Assembly: GCF_019059575.1 (NCBI RefSeq)
Contig: NW_024882718.1
Coordinates: 1 to 64,000 of the forward strand
Direction: 5' to 3'
DNA length: 64,000 nucleotides
DNA from: Amphibalanus amphitrite
Lineage: Eukaryota; Arthropoda; Thecostraca; Balanomorpha; Balanidae
The notes beneath the pieces are model-generated. The model saw only the letters and a program-made list of their open reading frames with translations, ran no database searches and had not been told where the DNA came from. Each line of letters opens with the position of its first letter. Positions within the stretch are counted from its first letter, which is position 1. Made by a program: the position numbers and the translations under genes. Of this stretch, positions 22,657 through 32,951 are shown in pieces.

Positions 22657-22830
22657 GTGACATATAAGTGCATGTATGGCCTAAACTTTTGAATTCATTT
22701 TAAAAGAGATAAAACGCAAAAATTACCCCTGGGGGGTAATTTTAAAATTACCCCTGGGGGGTAATTTTTGCGTTTTATCTCTTTTAAAATGAATTCAAAA
22801 GTTTAGGCCATACATGCACTTATATGTCAC
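22657..22830. repeat. Perfect 174-bp palindrome
   Basis: Starting GTGACATATAAGTGCATG and ending in its exact complement CATGCACTTATATGTCAC, the two arms meet at TTT/AAA at 22743/22744 with no spacer. Each half contains a smaller TTACCCCTGGGGGGTAA palindrome. Direct repeats ATGYGCAGCATTAGC (about 22640 and 22851) lie on either side and hint at a duplication flanking it. Confidence 0.85.
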
Positions 22831-22893
22831 ATCTGTCATTTGATAATCCTCAACATGCAGCATTAGCATTTCACTGCCGGTTCGGATTTTATC

Positions 22894-23790
22894 ATAACCC
22901 TCGCATGTGTAGGGGGGGGGGTCGGATGCCCCCCATGGTTTTTTCGCGAATAACTCGCGCAAAAAGCGGCCGATCACGACGGAACTTTCAGTACCCTCGA
23001 GTTGATCAATTTTACACCTACTCTGAAACTTTCATGACCCTGACCCAAATGACCTTTGACCTGTGACCTGATTCTCGAGACCATGTTCGGCCGGAATCGC
23101 GATTTGGCGTATATCAGCTCACGTTATCCGCGCGTTTCCAGTATTTTTGTGATTGTAAAGGTCCAAACATGTGAAATGAGGTTCGTCCCATGCATCACGG
23201 TGGGTGTCAAGGTCACGTGAAGGTGAGGTCAGGTCATTGACCTTTGATGACCTCGGTTCATTTTTTCGAGTTTTACATGTTGCTAGGGTAGTTTTTCGGG
23301 ATGATTTTGAATTTAGCATCCATTTGAACATTTACGAAGTAGTTTTAGTGCCTAAGTAACATGTTATGACGCCGTCGGTAGAAGTTGACACCTACATGGA
23401 AAGCCGGTAGGACATCTACTGGTTGACCTGACCCGACCTGATCCGACCTAGCCTAAATGCATGAAGACATCATCTGTGATCAAAACTAACATGATATTCG
23501 TGATCAGCACCCCGAAAAACCCCATAACAGCTTCACTTTAGAAAGTTCTAGCAGGTCCCGATTTTCCCGACTTTTAGGTCTTTGACCTGACCTGGAAGGT
23601 CAACCAATGACCTAGGACCTTAAAATTGGGTATCATCGGCTCTCTCTCGTCACGGGCAACTCGTTTTTTCCGCGAAGCGCTAGCTCAATCAGGGGTCGAA
23701 CGGCAGGTGGGGGGTCCAACCGACCCCCCCCCCCCCCCCCCCCCTCCTACACAGACGCTGTAAAACGCCGCACACATGCGAGGGCTATAA
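22894..23790. mobile_element. TTAA-type element, subfamily B, third copy
   Basis: The left end ATAACCCTCGCATG and right end CATGCGAGGGCTATAA are inverted. The terminal TTAA have decayed. The body follows 2165-3051 in the same orientation, with long C-runs near 23725-23745. Confidence 0.7.
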
Positions 23791-24063
23791 TAGCCGTTTT
23801 CACGACGGCCATCTGGTACACATCTGGTACAGATTAGGTGCAGATTTGGCCAAATCAGGTTCAGTGTGTCTCTTAGCAGCTATCAGCTAGGGCTGCACTA
23901 ATTACTTGCTTTGCCTGCCTGCTTTGTCATATTATCAGAGAGCATCATCGATTAAAACACTGAAATAAGTTCATAAAATGAAGATATTTGCTGTAAAAGA
24001 AATTAGGTGCAGATTTGGTCAAATCAGGTGCATTCGCCGGATAGCCCGTCGTGAAAACGGCTA
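23791..24063. mobile_element. Short TIR element (MITE), 273 bp
   Basis: The ends TAGCCGTTTTCACGACGG and CCGTCGTGAAAACGGCTA are exact inverted copies. The interior has repeated AGGTGCAGATTTGG phrases. A TA duplication is possible but not firm. Confidence 0.65.
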
Positions 24064-25604
24064 ACAATGGCTTCTGCCTTTTTTTGCGTCTCTGACGTAG
24101 ATCTACTGGCAAACTTCTATGATTGTCGCTTGTTCTAGGGACTTTGCAGTGGTTAAACTTTTCATTAATTTTCATTTTACCTATTCAAACGGACTTTTAA
24201 TGTGTTATAGGTTGGGACATTCCAAATCAAGTTTGTCCTTGAAATATTGTAAGTACTAAACACAATGGAACTTTAACGCTATTCTGGCTTTTGCGACATA
24301 TGTATGTAAGCCGTAAGCTACGGAATCACACAGTAACAATAAGGAGCCAGTTCAAACTTCAAACCTATGCTGACGAGTGACGATACATGCTTAGTAAAAA
24401 GAGGGTACATTCCATTTCAAAGAAGTCCTAAATGTGTGATTCTCACCTGCTTTTACCAAGCAATCCACGTAGCTGCGTCGTCACGTCGTTTCCGGAGGGA
24501 AAAGACTTCACGTACTGAAACTGACGTCCACTGCATGTTTAAAGGTACTCTGCTATCAGGTCGTGGCGTCGAACGCTTTTGATATCGCCACCGGGGGGCT
24601 GAGGCTGATGAAGATGGAAAAACACAGCCGCTGCATAAACTCTAAGAGCCTATGTGAACCAACAGGTGGTACCCTGGTCTCCATCAAACTGGCATGTCAT
24701 GCTCTACCTACAAAGTCGCCCATTTGGCTGGAATGTTATGCCAGCAAGCTTCCATTTCCATTTTCGGCGACGAAAGGGCGGGCGCGGTAGTTCATTCTGC
24801 ACGCGCACACGTGCAAAGTGAGATCCTAGCTGCGTTTGATTTTCGAGCATACGCTGACTTTATGGCAGCCTATGCCCGATTTTCATTTTTTTTAAATTTA
24901 CCCTGACTTTTTAGGCAGGGTAAACTGAAACTAACGTATTTTGATAGGAAACGTCCAGATCCAAGCTTATACTGATTTTGGAGCACGTCAGCTTAAATCC
25001 TGCATACCCTACCCTGCCTTGGCAAATTGTAACCTTTTGCTAGTTCTTATTCTATCCACCAGGTGACAACACAGAAAGAAACATTTTCCCTGTTCATTGA
25101 AAGCATGGCAGCAGCATTACTTCATTTGGCTACAATTCGAGTGCGAAAAAGGACGCTACGTCTGTGGCGCAGCGTGTGAAGGGGTTGTTTCAAGGCCAAG
25201 GCCGTATATACGTATGGCTACAATTCGAGCGCGACAATCAGTACCTTTTTCCAATTAATTTGACATCTTTTGAGTAAAAAGGTTTTGACCTAGCCCCCTT
25301 GATGACGTCACAGGGCCGACTTTGCTAGGCCCCTGCACAGCAAACTTCAGCGCCAGAGACGTGAACTTCTAAATGCTGCCAAAAAATAGAGTTTTAGAGA
25401 TAAAGACAAACTACGAGCACGGCTGTGTAACGTTTGACCTATAAAAATTGCAAAAATAGTTTTGGTGACTTGAGGTCAGAGGTCAGGTCAACCACCCCGA
25501 GCTGGGGTTTTAGTTTTTCGCGAATAACTTCTACAAAATGATCCTAGAGCTACGACAGTGGTACTTACCATTGCATTTGTCTTGTCCAGCCGCGTCGAAT
25601 GATA
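24064..25604. other. No recognisable gene; element remnants at the right
   Basis: About 24440-24680 resembles 40170-40400 (GTCGTGGCGTCGAACGCTTTT vs GCTCGTGGCGTCGAGCGTTTTA), a diverged repeat. About 25440-25604 resembles the internal part of a TTAA element (GAGGTCAGAGGTCAGGTCAA, then GCGTCGAATGATA). No gene. Confidence 0.4.
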
Positions 25605-26625
25605 GGGGAGAGCGGGGCCAGTTGAACCACTTTTTATATATTGACATGCACAGCGAGATCTAGTTGGCATATCGAAAAATGCACAATGCCATGAAAAATA
25701 TGCTCTTTTGGCTTTATTTTAAGATATGTAAAATTATGTTTCAAACATATTTTGCTGCCAAACGCATGCTTATAAAACAGCTCTACGCCCGTTTCAAATG
25801 ACCCCGATGCGAGGGTCAATTGAACCAGCCTATGGGGTCAATTGCACCTATTCTTAACAATGGAATGTTTTCCTCTTTAAGGCCACTTTCTTAAGGAGAT
25901 ATTTTGTCCGGTTTACTTTTCCAAATGCTACATTCAATAGGTCGTTGGAAAGCTAAAAGTGCAAAGTTCCTCATAATAGGTGACATAAAGTACATAGACT
26001 ATGGTAAAATGGGCGGATGAGGAAAATGAGAAATATCTCAGGCTATAGTGTGCTTTCAAGCAAAAGGCTGGAGAAAAAGGGGTCAAAAATTGAGCTCTAT
26101 TAAACTACTATTTCAGTTTAAAAGCTCATTTCAAAGGTGGACTATTTCCTTTAATGTTTACAGCCCCTGAACAATAACCATTGCAAAGGTCACCGGGGTC
26201 CATTGAAACGGCCTGTGGCCCTGTTTCAACTGACCCTCAGAAAAGCGTTTCAATTGACCCCATCCGCTTCCGCCATCTCGCACGCGCCGTAAAGCACATG
26301 TCAAACGAGTTGGAGGGACGGCATCATGCTGAATGAAGGGCCAAATAAGGTGTTATTCCGGAGCTAGGAGTTCTTCTTTCAGCAAACAAAGGTATATGAG
26401 ATATCACAAAATATTCATTAAAACGATTTCTCCCAAACGCCCCTCAAAAACACAAAAACAAGTGTCAAATCAAAATTACCGTCCGTTTGCCGCCCAAACG
26501 CCGTTGACAAAGGAAGTGGTCGAGCGCGGATGCGCAGTGGTGTCGGCAACGCCATATGTTGCATACTGTTGAAAATAAAGCCATGTTTCATCTGACCCCG
26601 TGTTTCAACTGGCCCCGCTCTCCCC
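25605..26625. mobile_element. TIR element with GGGGAGAGC ends, TA-flanked
   Basis: The ends GGGGAGAGCGGGGCCAGTTG and CAACTGGCCCCGCTCTCCCC are inverted copies. Each is flanked by TA (25603-25604 and 26626-26627), consistent with a TA duplication. The interior has repeated phrases such as CAATTGACCC and TTCAACTGACC but no transposase. It sits within an older TTAA-type body (the flanks contain GCGTCGAATGATA and CATATTTTGTC). Confidence 0.6.
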
Positions 26626-26810
26626 TACATATTTTGTCGGAGAAGGTCAAAATTTATATTGACCTCATGCAACCTAGAATGACATTTGCTTGACCTTGAT
26701 ACATGAAAGGTCGTATATGATTGATTCGTAGCCGCTGATAAGAATCTGGCTGATCCGTTTTGCTCTAAGCGTTCATTTGGAGCCTATGGAAGACAGAATT
26801 GTGTTAAGGG

Positions 26811-26841
26811 TTAATCCTCGCCCCAACGGGGCGAGGGTTAA
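26811..26841. mobile_element. 31-bp TIR-only remnant of a TTAA element
   Basis: Reading TTAATCCTCGCCCC then CGGGGCGAGGGTTAA, it is two termini joined with almost nothing between. Its right TTAA is also the left TTAA of the next element. Confidence 0.6.
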
Positions 26842-28031
26842 CGCCTGTCGCGCCGTTAGGGGGGGCATTTTGCCCCCCCCCCCTGTGGTTTTTCCTGAAT
26901 AGCAAGAAAACAGCGGCGCGCAGCGCCGCCAAATTTTCAGTACCTTCCCGGGCATCAATTTGACATCTTCACACCAAATTTCAAGTCTTAGGTCACCTTA
27001 GGTCAGGAGTTATTGAGGTCAAACTGAGGTCATGTTCGAGCAAAAATGAGCAAAAAACATGCAATCTTGAAACGCTCACCAAATCTACAGTTATCAAGCA
27101 ATTTCAAAGTTCTTTATATGGTCTAGTAGACAAAAAGCGGCGCTAAACTGCTATCTCGAATTTTCAAAATTTTGGGTTTTTGACCCCCCAAAATTCAAAA
27201 AATTGATTTTTTAAACTAAAAAAATCCTAAATTTTTCCAAATTTCGAAACAACCGGAATATATGTGATAGTCCCAGTGCTTTTCTATATACATACCAAAT
27301 TTCAGATCGATATCTCATTTTTTGGTCAAGTTATAGCGAAAAAAACTGTTCAAAAATGATGACGTCAAATTTTTGAACTCAACTTTCAGCGATTCTAGAC
27401 CACGTACGGCAAAACAAAGACCACCATTGAACTCCCCGTGACGAGCTGCATCGATTCGATACCCATTTTATGCAAAAATATTAACTTTGAAATTTGACCT
27501 AACTTGACCTGACCTTGACCTGACCTTGACCTGACCTTGACCTGACCTTGACCAAAACGTGACCTAAGCTGGCCCCAAAGGCTGCCTGACCCACATAATC
27601 GCATTTGTCATGTAAAATGGACCATAAAACATGTATCACACGTGACACGACACTCTCATATTGTGACCCCCCAGTGACCTGACCTCTATGACCTGACCTG
27701 GTATCAGTGACCTCAAATAGCAAAATATGTGTTTGAAGAACATTTTCCCATCGATGATTTTCAATGAAATGCATTTTACTCGATTTAACAACGCATTTCT
27801 TGAAATGCCTGTAAACGGTGAAAATTGGACCTTTGACCTGACCTGTGACGTCATCGGTTTGACCTAGGTCAATAAAATTGGGTCACAAGGTAGTTCCCTG
27901 ATAGGGCTATCCAACACCGTTTGCCGCTTGTCGCTAGGTTGCGTGGTTCTCGAGATCTTAGAGGGGGCCAAAATGCCCCCCCCCCCCAACGGGGCGCGTT
28001 GCTCGGCAGAGCCCAACGGGGCGCGGGTTAA
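26838..28031. mobile_element. TTAA-flanked element, subfamily H, uninterrupted copy
   Basis: The left TTAA is at 26838, then a damaged CGCCTGTCGCGCCG and a G/C hairpin. The right end is CCAACGGGGCGCGGGTTAA (28031). It preserves the empty site of the element nested in the other copy (about 27384-27400). It carries five consecutive TGACCTGACCT units (27497-27555). Length 1194 bp. No coding region. Confidence 0.75.
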
Positions 28032-28819
28032 TTGCTATGGCTATCTTGATCAGTGAAATAACCTCTAACAAGGATACTTTTCCGTGACCTTGACCTTGGA
28101 AAGCCCTGTATCGTAAGATGAACCACATATAGGGGCCTGAGAAGCTTCAAAACATTTCGAAACGTCTTGGAATTTGGTATATAAGATATGCGAAAAGTGA
28201 AGAGATTGAGGTCAATTTTGAGCGCGACCTTGACCTTGACTCTGAATATTTGATACACCATCGGAATCCTCAGGTACTCGTCTTTTGTTTTACACCTACT
28301 TTTTGTTGTTTTATGCGTCCTGCCGTCCTCTGAAAGACTTAATCACTACACATATGACGGTTTTTGTTTTTTGACCTTGACCTCTGACCTTGAAAATCGA
28401 CCTGAGGCCAACAATTTTGGGTGCTTTAGAATCGTCTTGTTCAGATCTTTCGTTTTGTACCGCGTTTGTTTCCGTAGCTCTCTTATTTACGGAGTTATAC
28501 AGGGGAGGGGTTGAAAAACGCCCCCCCCCCCCCCACCCGGCTACGGTGGCTGGGATTTCCCCCGGGCCCGGCCGGGCTAAAGCAGGAAGATGCATTTTTT
28601 GACGAGCGTAATAAATGAACATGCTAGCACTTGGCATTCAATATAAACAGAGTATAATAGTTTAGCGACAATGTCACTTGCAAGGAGAATGTGTCTGCCC
28701 CATTCACCAATTATTTATGGGCATCTCGTCAGTCATAAACGCATGCCGTGGATAAACAATGCATTTTCATCGACATAACACAATCGCATCCATTCCCCTC
28801 TCCCGATCACTTCGACACA
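28032..28819. other. Degenerate element fragment and spacer
   Basis: About 28080-28580 has TGACCTTGACC motifs, a G-run/C-run hairpin (28502-28536) and GGCCCGGCCGGGCTAAA, which resembles a decayed right terminus. The rest to 28819 is unassigned. Confidence 0.4.
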
Positions 28820-29767
28820 TTAACCCTCGCCCGTAAACGGCGATCTGCCACCTTCGCCCATGCAGGGGGGGGGTTGGTGCGACCCCCCCCTTGGCGTTTG
28901 AAAACGGAGCGTCGTAGAGCTTAGGGGAAAAGACCAACGGATTGCTCTCGCCGAGATCTCGCGATTGGTGGTATATTTTTTGGTCCTAGGTCAACATTTA
29001 ACCTACTTTTGACCGGTCAAAGGTCAAATTTTCGGAAAAATAGACTTTTTTCAACTTTCCGCGGCGATTGCGGCAAAACGACGGGAGATATCGACTTGAA
29101 ACCTTCACTATCGTGTTCCTTGATCAATTTGCTATCGTTTGGTATGTATTTCGTTTCCCTAGCTCTAAAAATGGCGCGTTGGGAGCGCCGGAAGTCGGCA
29201 AGGTCACAGTCGGCGGCAGAAATTCGAAAAATCAAAATTTAAATTTTTGAAATCTGATTGTATTTTTGGATTTGGGAGGTCCATTTGCTCCCTATAGAAG
29301 CTAATATTGCTGCATATTCCCATTGAGGTGACAAGAATTAGCAAAATAGTGGTTCGGGCGCTTTTCAAAAATAGTACCGGACGCTGTTCCTCTTGTGACG
29401 TCATAGCTCCGTGACCTGACCTGACCCGGTCAAGTTTCTTATACCATATGATAGCCAATACTTGCCCCAACATGCATGGGAAGTTTCATCGCGATCCATC
29501 AACCGATGTCCGTACCACCGGCAGGAAACCTCGGGCGTTGGCACTCAGTTTGTGAAAATCCGGCCGGAGGCTGTTCCCTTTGTGACGTCATAACTCCGTG
29601 ACCTGACATGACCCGGTCAAATCTTTTTTATCAAAAGATGCGCAAGGTTTGCCCCATAAGGTACCCAAAATTTGGCGGCGCTGCGCGCCGCCGTTTTTGC
29701 ACTAGTTCCGAAAAACCTCAGGGGGGGGGGGGTTGCACCAACCCCCCCCTACATGGGCGAGGGTTAA
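28820..29767. mobile_element. TTAA-flanked TIR element, subfamily G, copy 2
   Basis: 948 bp, bounded by TTAACCCTCGCCCGTAAACG and GGGCGAGGGTTAA. The sequence follows 11705-12651 throughout with few differences, in the same orientation. The GGTCAAAGGTCA repeat is conserved at 29015-29026. Its right end is 67 bp from the stop codon of the lectin gene. Confidence 0.9.
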
Positions 29768-29834
29768 CAGCTAAGGTGGTTTATACCTACGTGTCGACTT
29801 TCAATGAAAATACTAACTGTACCAGCGATATTTA

Positions 29835-30299
29835 TTACGTGGCAGCCACCTGGCATGCGAAATACTCGTACTTTTCGGCACAATCAAGGCCGGCCCACAG
29901 GCCCCAGTCATCATAGTTGATAAGCGCACAGTCGCCGCCGACAGAGTCCGCGTCGTCCATGTACCAGAGACTGAAATCGTATGGACTTCCGTCGGCCCAG
30001 GTCCACGGGGCAGAGCTGTTGGCTCTGGACAGGCCAATCCAACCGGTCCTCCGAATTCCAGTAGTTGTAGCCAGAACCTCTTTGGCTATCAGCGTATTTT
30101 CTTCGGCGTCATGAATGGAAACCATTGTTGCGCCATTGTGTAATCTAGGACACTCATGCACGGCGTCCTTATATAGGCTCAGATAGTTGGACACCCAGTA
30201 GCATTTGTCTCCGTATGGTTTGAAACGGAAGGGACAACCGCCGGCGGCGACGGAGACAGCGGCGGCCACCAGCGTCAGACGCAGAATCAACGTCATCAT
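29835..30299 (-). CDS. Secreted C-type lectin-like protein, intact
   Basis: A single 154-residue exon on the minus strand. The signal peptide is residues 1-20 (MMTLILRLTLVAAAVSVAAG). A C-type lectin-like domain fills residues 21-154, with Cys in CPFRF, DKCYW, HEC, DCALI, LDC and FACQ. It has WIGL (about 91-94) and WTWADGSPYDF. The usual calcium/sugar EPN or QPD motif is not apparent; SPYDF occupies that area, so sugar binding is uncertain. Family role: recognition of carbohydrates or other ligands outside the cell, often in immunity; the ligand here is unknown. The stop TAA forms part of TAATAAA, so a poly(A) signal overlaps the end of the gene. TGACGTCA is 8 bp upstream of the start. TTAA elements lie 67 bp downstream and 137 bp upstream. 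Confidence 0.85.
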   Translation of the reverse strand: MMTLILRLTLVAAAVSVAAGGCPFRFKPYGDKCYWVSNYLSLYKDAVHECPRLHNGATMVSIHDAEENTLIAKEVLATTTGIRRTGWIGLSRANSSAPWTWADGSPYDFSLWYMDDADSVGGDCALINYDDWGLWAGLDCAEKYEYFACQVAAT

Positions 30300-30435
30300 G
30301 ATGACGGTGACGTCATTACTGACGGTTGTGACGTGCTTCTGGGCTTAGCAGCTGTGGGTGAAATAAAAGAAGGTCAGTCAGCACCGTTCTTGGCAGTGTA
30401 TTGTTGAAGTTTGAGATAAGACAAGATATCCATGT
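30300..30435 (-). promoter_or_regulatory. 5' flank of the intact lectin gene with TGACGTCA
   Basis: TGACGTCA at 30308-30315 precedes the start by 8 bp. The remainder (CGTGCTTCTGGGCTTAGCA, then TGTGGG) is shared with the pseudogene at 15820-15890. A TTAA element begins at 30436, so any promoter must be short or lie within the element. Confidence 0.45.
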
Positions 30436-31627
30436 TTAACCCGCGCCCCAGTGGCGGTCTCCGCCAACTTCGCCCTAGTGGGGGGGGGGGGGGGGGCATA
30501 TGTTACCACCCACCTCTAACTCAAAAACTAAGAGGGCTAGAAAGACGCGGTAAAAAGCAGTCGATAGCTCTTGATGCGTACGTTTGAAAGTATTTCGGTC
30601 ATTTTTCATCTTAGAGCAATATTGGGGTCACCAGAGGTCATCAAAGGTGAAAATTTGCGAATTGTCATTATATTTTTCAGAAAACATGCCATTATCTCAG
30701 GAACTATGATAGCTAGAAAAACGCTGGGAAAAGCAATCGATAGCTTTTAAACTCTTCTTTTGATAAGGTTAATATCAAAATTGACCTCAGGTCAACGGTT
30801 TAGCCTCCAGAGGGCAAAAACTCCAAAAATAGCTGTTTTTAAGAAAAGTGTTTTTCGACAATAACTTTTGACTAAAAAAAGCTAGGTCATTTCTAATGCC
30901 AGAATCGTGTTCCTCTCGCCGAGATGCGTCGAAAGAACTATAAGTTGACCTTGAAAGGTCAACTTCAAAATTTGACCTCAGGTCAAGGTCATGACCTGAC
31001 CGGAAAAGGTCATGTTGCATATCAGTCGATGCGTCTCGGCAAGACAAACACAAGGAGGCCAATCCCAGCGTTCTATCTCTTTTCAATCGAGAGTTATTGG
31101 CAAAAAACTGTTTGTAGCCTCAAATGGCCTCGGATGACCTTTCAAGAGGCTATCAGCAAAAAAGACACCTTGGTCGTCACGGGTGGTCCAAATCATTGTT
31201 ATCCTGAAATATTTGGACTGTTCCTATGCGTACACACGGATCTAGAGGCATTTTCGTTTTTCTCCATTGACTTATAATTGAAAGGTCACGCCACTGACCT
31301 GACCTTAGGTCACGCATATAAAAAATCCGAGATATACAAATTGTAGGCACCCATAACATCATGTAATCCACCAAGTTTGAAACCTCTCTGACAAACACTG
31401 CAGGCTGGACATGATTGCAAACTTTTTTAGGCTTGGTCAGTTAACTTGACCTGGTGACCTGACCTGACATGACCTGGGGTCAAAAATTTCACACATTGTC
31501 CAAAATTGATGTACCAAAAGCTACCCCAAGCGGCGCGGCGCGTAGCGCCGCGGTTTTTTATTTATACGAAAAAAAAGCAACAGGGTGGTAACATATGCCC
31601 CCCCCCCCCCACTGGGGCGAAGGTTAA
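30436..31627. mobile_element. TTAA-flanked TIR element, subfamily F, complete copy
   Basis: It starts TTAACCCGCGCCCCAGTGG and ends CACTGGGGCGAAGGTTAA, 1192 bp. Both ends have G-run/C-run hairpins flanked by CATATGTTACCACC or its inverse. A GC palindrome (about 31529-31552) is subterminal on the right. The truncated opposite-orientation copy is 10159-11200. No coding region. Confidence 0.85.
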
Positions 31628-32220
31628 AATGATGGCGTTGTTGCATATAATATTTATAATTTATTCCTCGTTGTTGTCGAATGAATGAAGTAAGATGTCA
31701 AAAATGGATGTCATTCAGTCCCAGTTCATCACTATGTAGTGTCGTTGTCAGTTATCAAATGCCGTAAAATTCAATACTGCGAGTGGTCATGCTTTGCTTC
31801 AATTCATAATGCTACCATTTCATGACTTCTTACAGATGTATCACAAGCCTTGCGTTTGGTACACTCGGGCCGCTACACTGAAACGTTAATTCGCCTGTAT
31901 ACTTACCAAGAAAACAAAAGCGGATATGTTATATTAGATGCGCTGGCGTTAGACACTAGAAGTTCTGAGCCTTGCGTGATATAGTCGGCACGTGTAGACA
32001 GTGCAAATAACTTTTCATAGAGTGCGGAGGGAAAAATACATATCCAACATCGATGGTCGCAAATGTTAAGCCCCCAGATTGTATGTGTGATGGATTATTG
32101 AAAACACATGAGTTATACCAAACAAGCCCGGCATGTGAGATCAGCAGGTATAAGAAAACAACTGACTACATCTGTAAGTACTGATCTAACTACTACATGA
32201 TGTTTCACCTGTCACAACAC
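31628..32220. other. Unassigned region
   Basis: No gene is supported. The 31780-31965 stretch resembles 22300-22595 in a few short blocks. Confidence 0.4.
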
Positions 32221-32627
32221 ATTGCCCCAATAGACGGTAAATAACTTTTGAAAATACCAATTTCCAATTTTAGTGTTTTCTGGACCAAAATTTTGCGAGG
32301 AATCCGATGGTGTGGTCCCCGAAATCTGAAAAATTTCCATTTTGGAGATAGCACCTATTTTTTGAAAAATAAATATTCGTCAGGCTTAATAGTCAAATAA
32401 ATTGGAAATATAATGAGTTAATTTTTGTAACAACACTAGAATGTGTCGAACATGAATTAGAGATATATTTTAGCTGAGATGATACTATATCTGCGCATAC
32501 ATGTACATGAACTAGTACATTAACCCTCGTCGGCCGAGAAGGGGTGGGGCGGGTGCCGCCTAATAGGGCTTTTCGCGATAGCTTAAAACTCGCTTAGGGT
32601 AGACAGCTGAAACTTGGCATACCTAAT

Positions 32628-32922
32628 TGTTGTGTGCTGGGAACATTCCGGAGCGGTTACCCATCCCCAGTGCGCGGGTACCCGCCCAGTTTGGTCTGGC
32701 GTCTCGCTGTCTGTGTCTGGCTGTCTGGTGTCTCGTTTTGTGATTGGCTGACCGTTGATCGGTCAGTCACGTGATCGTATCGGACGGTCAGGGCCGCATC
32801 GTGCTGGCCGGTCGGTCGGGGGGGGAGTCGGTCGGTCACCGCTGAGCCAGCCGTCGGTATGGTGCTGTTGCTAAAGTAAAATATACCGCACCCGGTTTAA
32901 CAGAGTGTCTCAAGATACAACA
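32628..32922 (+). repeat. 5' LTR of the younger gypsy element
   Basis: The unit starts TGTTGTGTGCTGGGAAC and ends ATACAACA. It carries the expected TG...CA ends and a G-run near 32818-32826. Confidence 0.9.
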
Positions 32923-32951
32923 GTGGCGACGAGGCAAGAACCCACGGCAAG

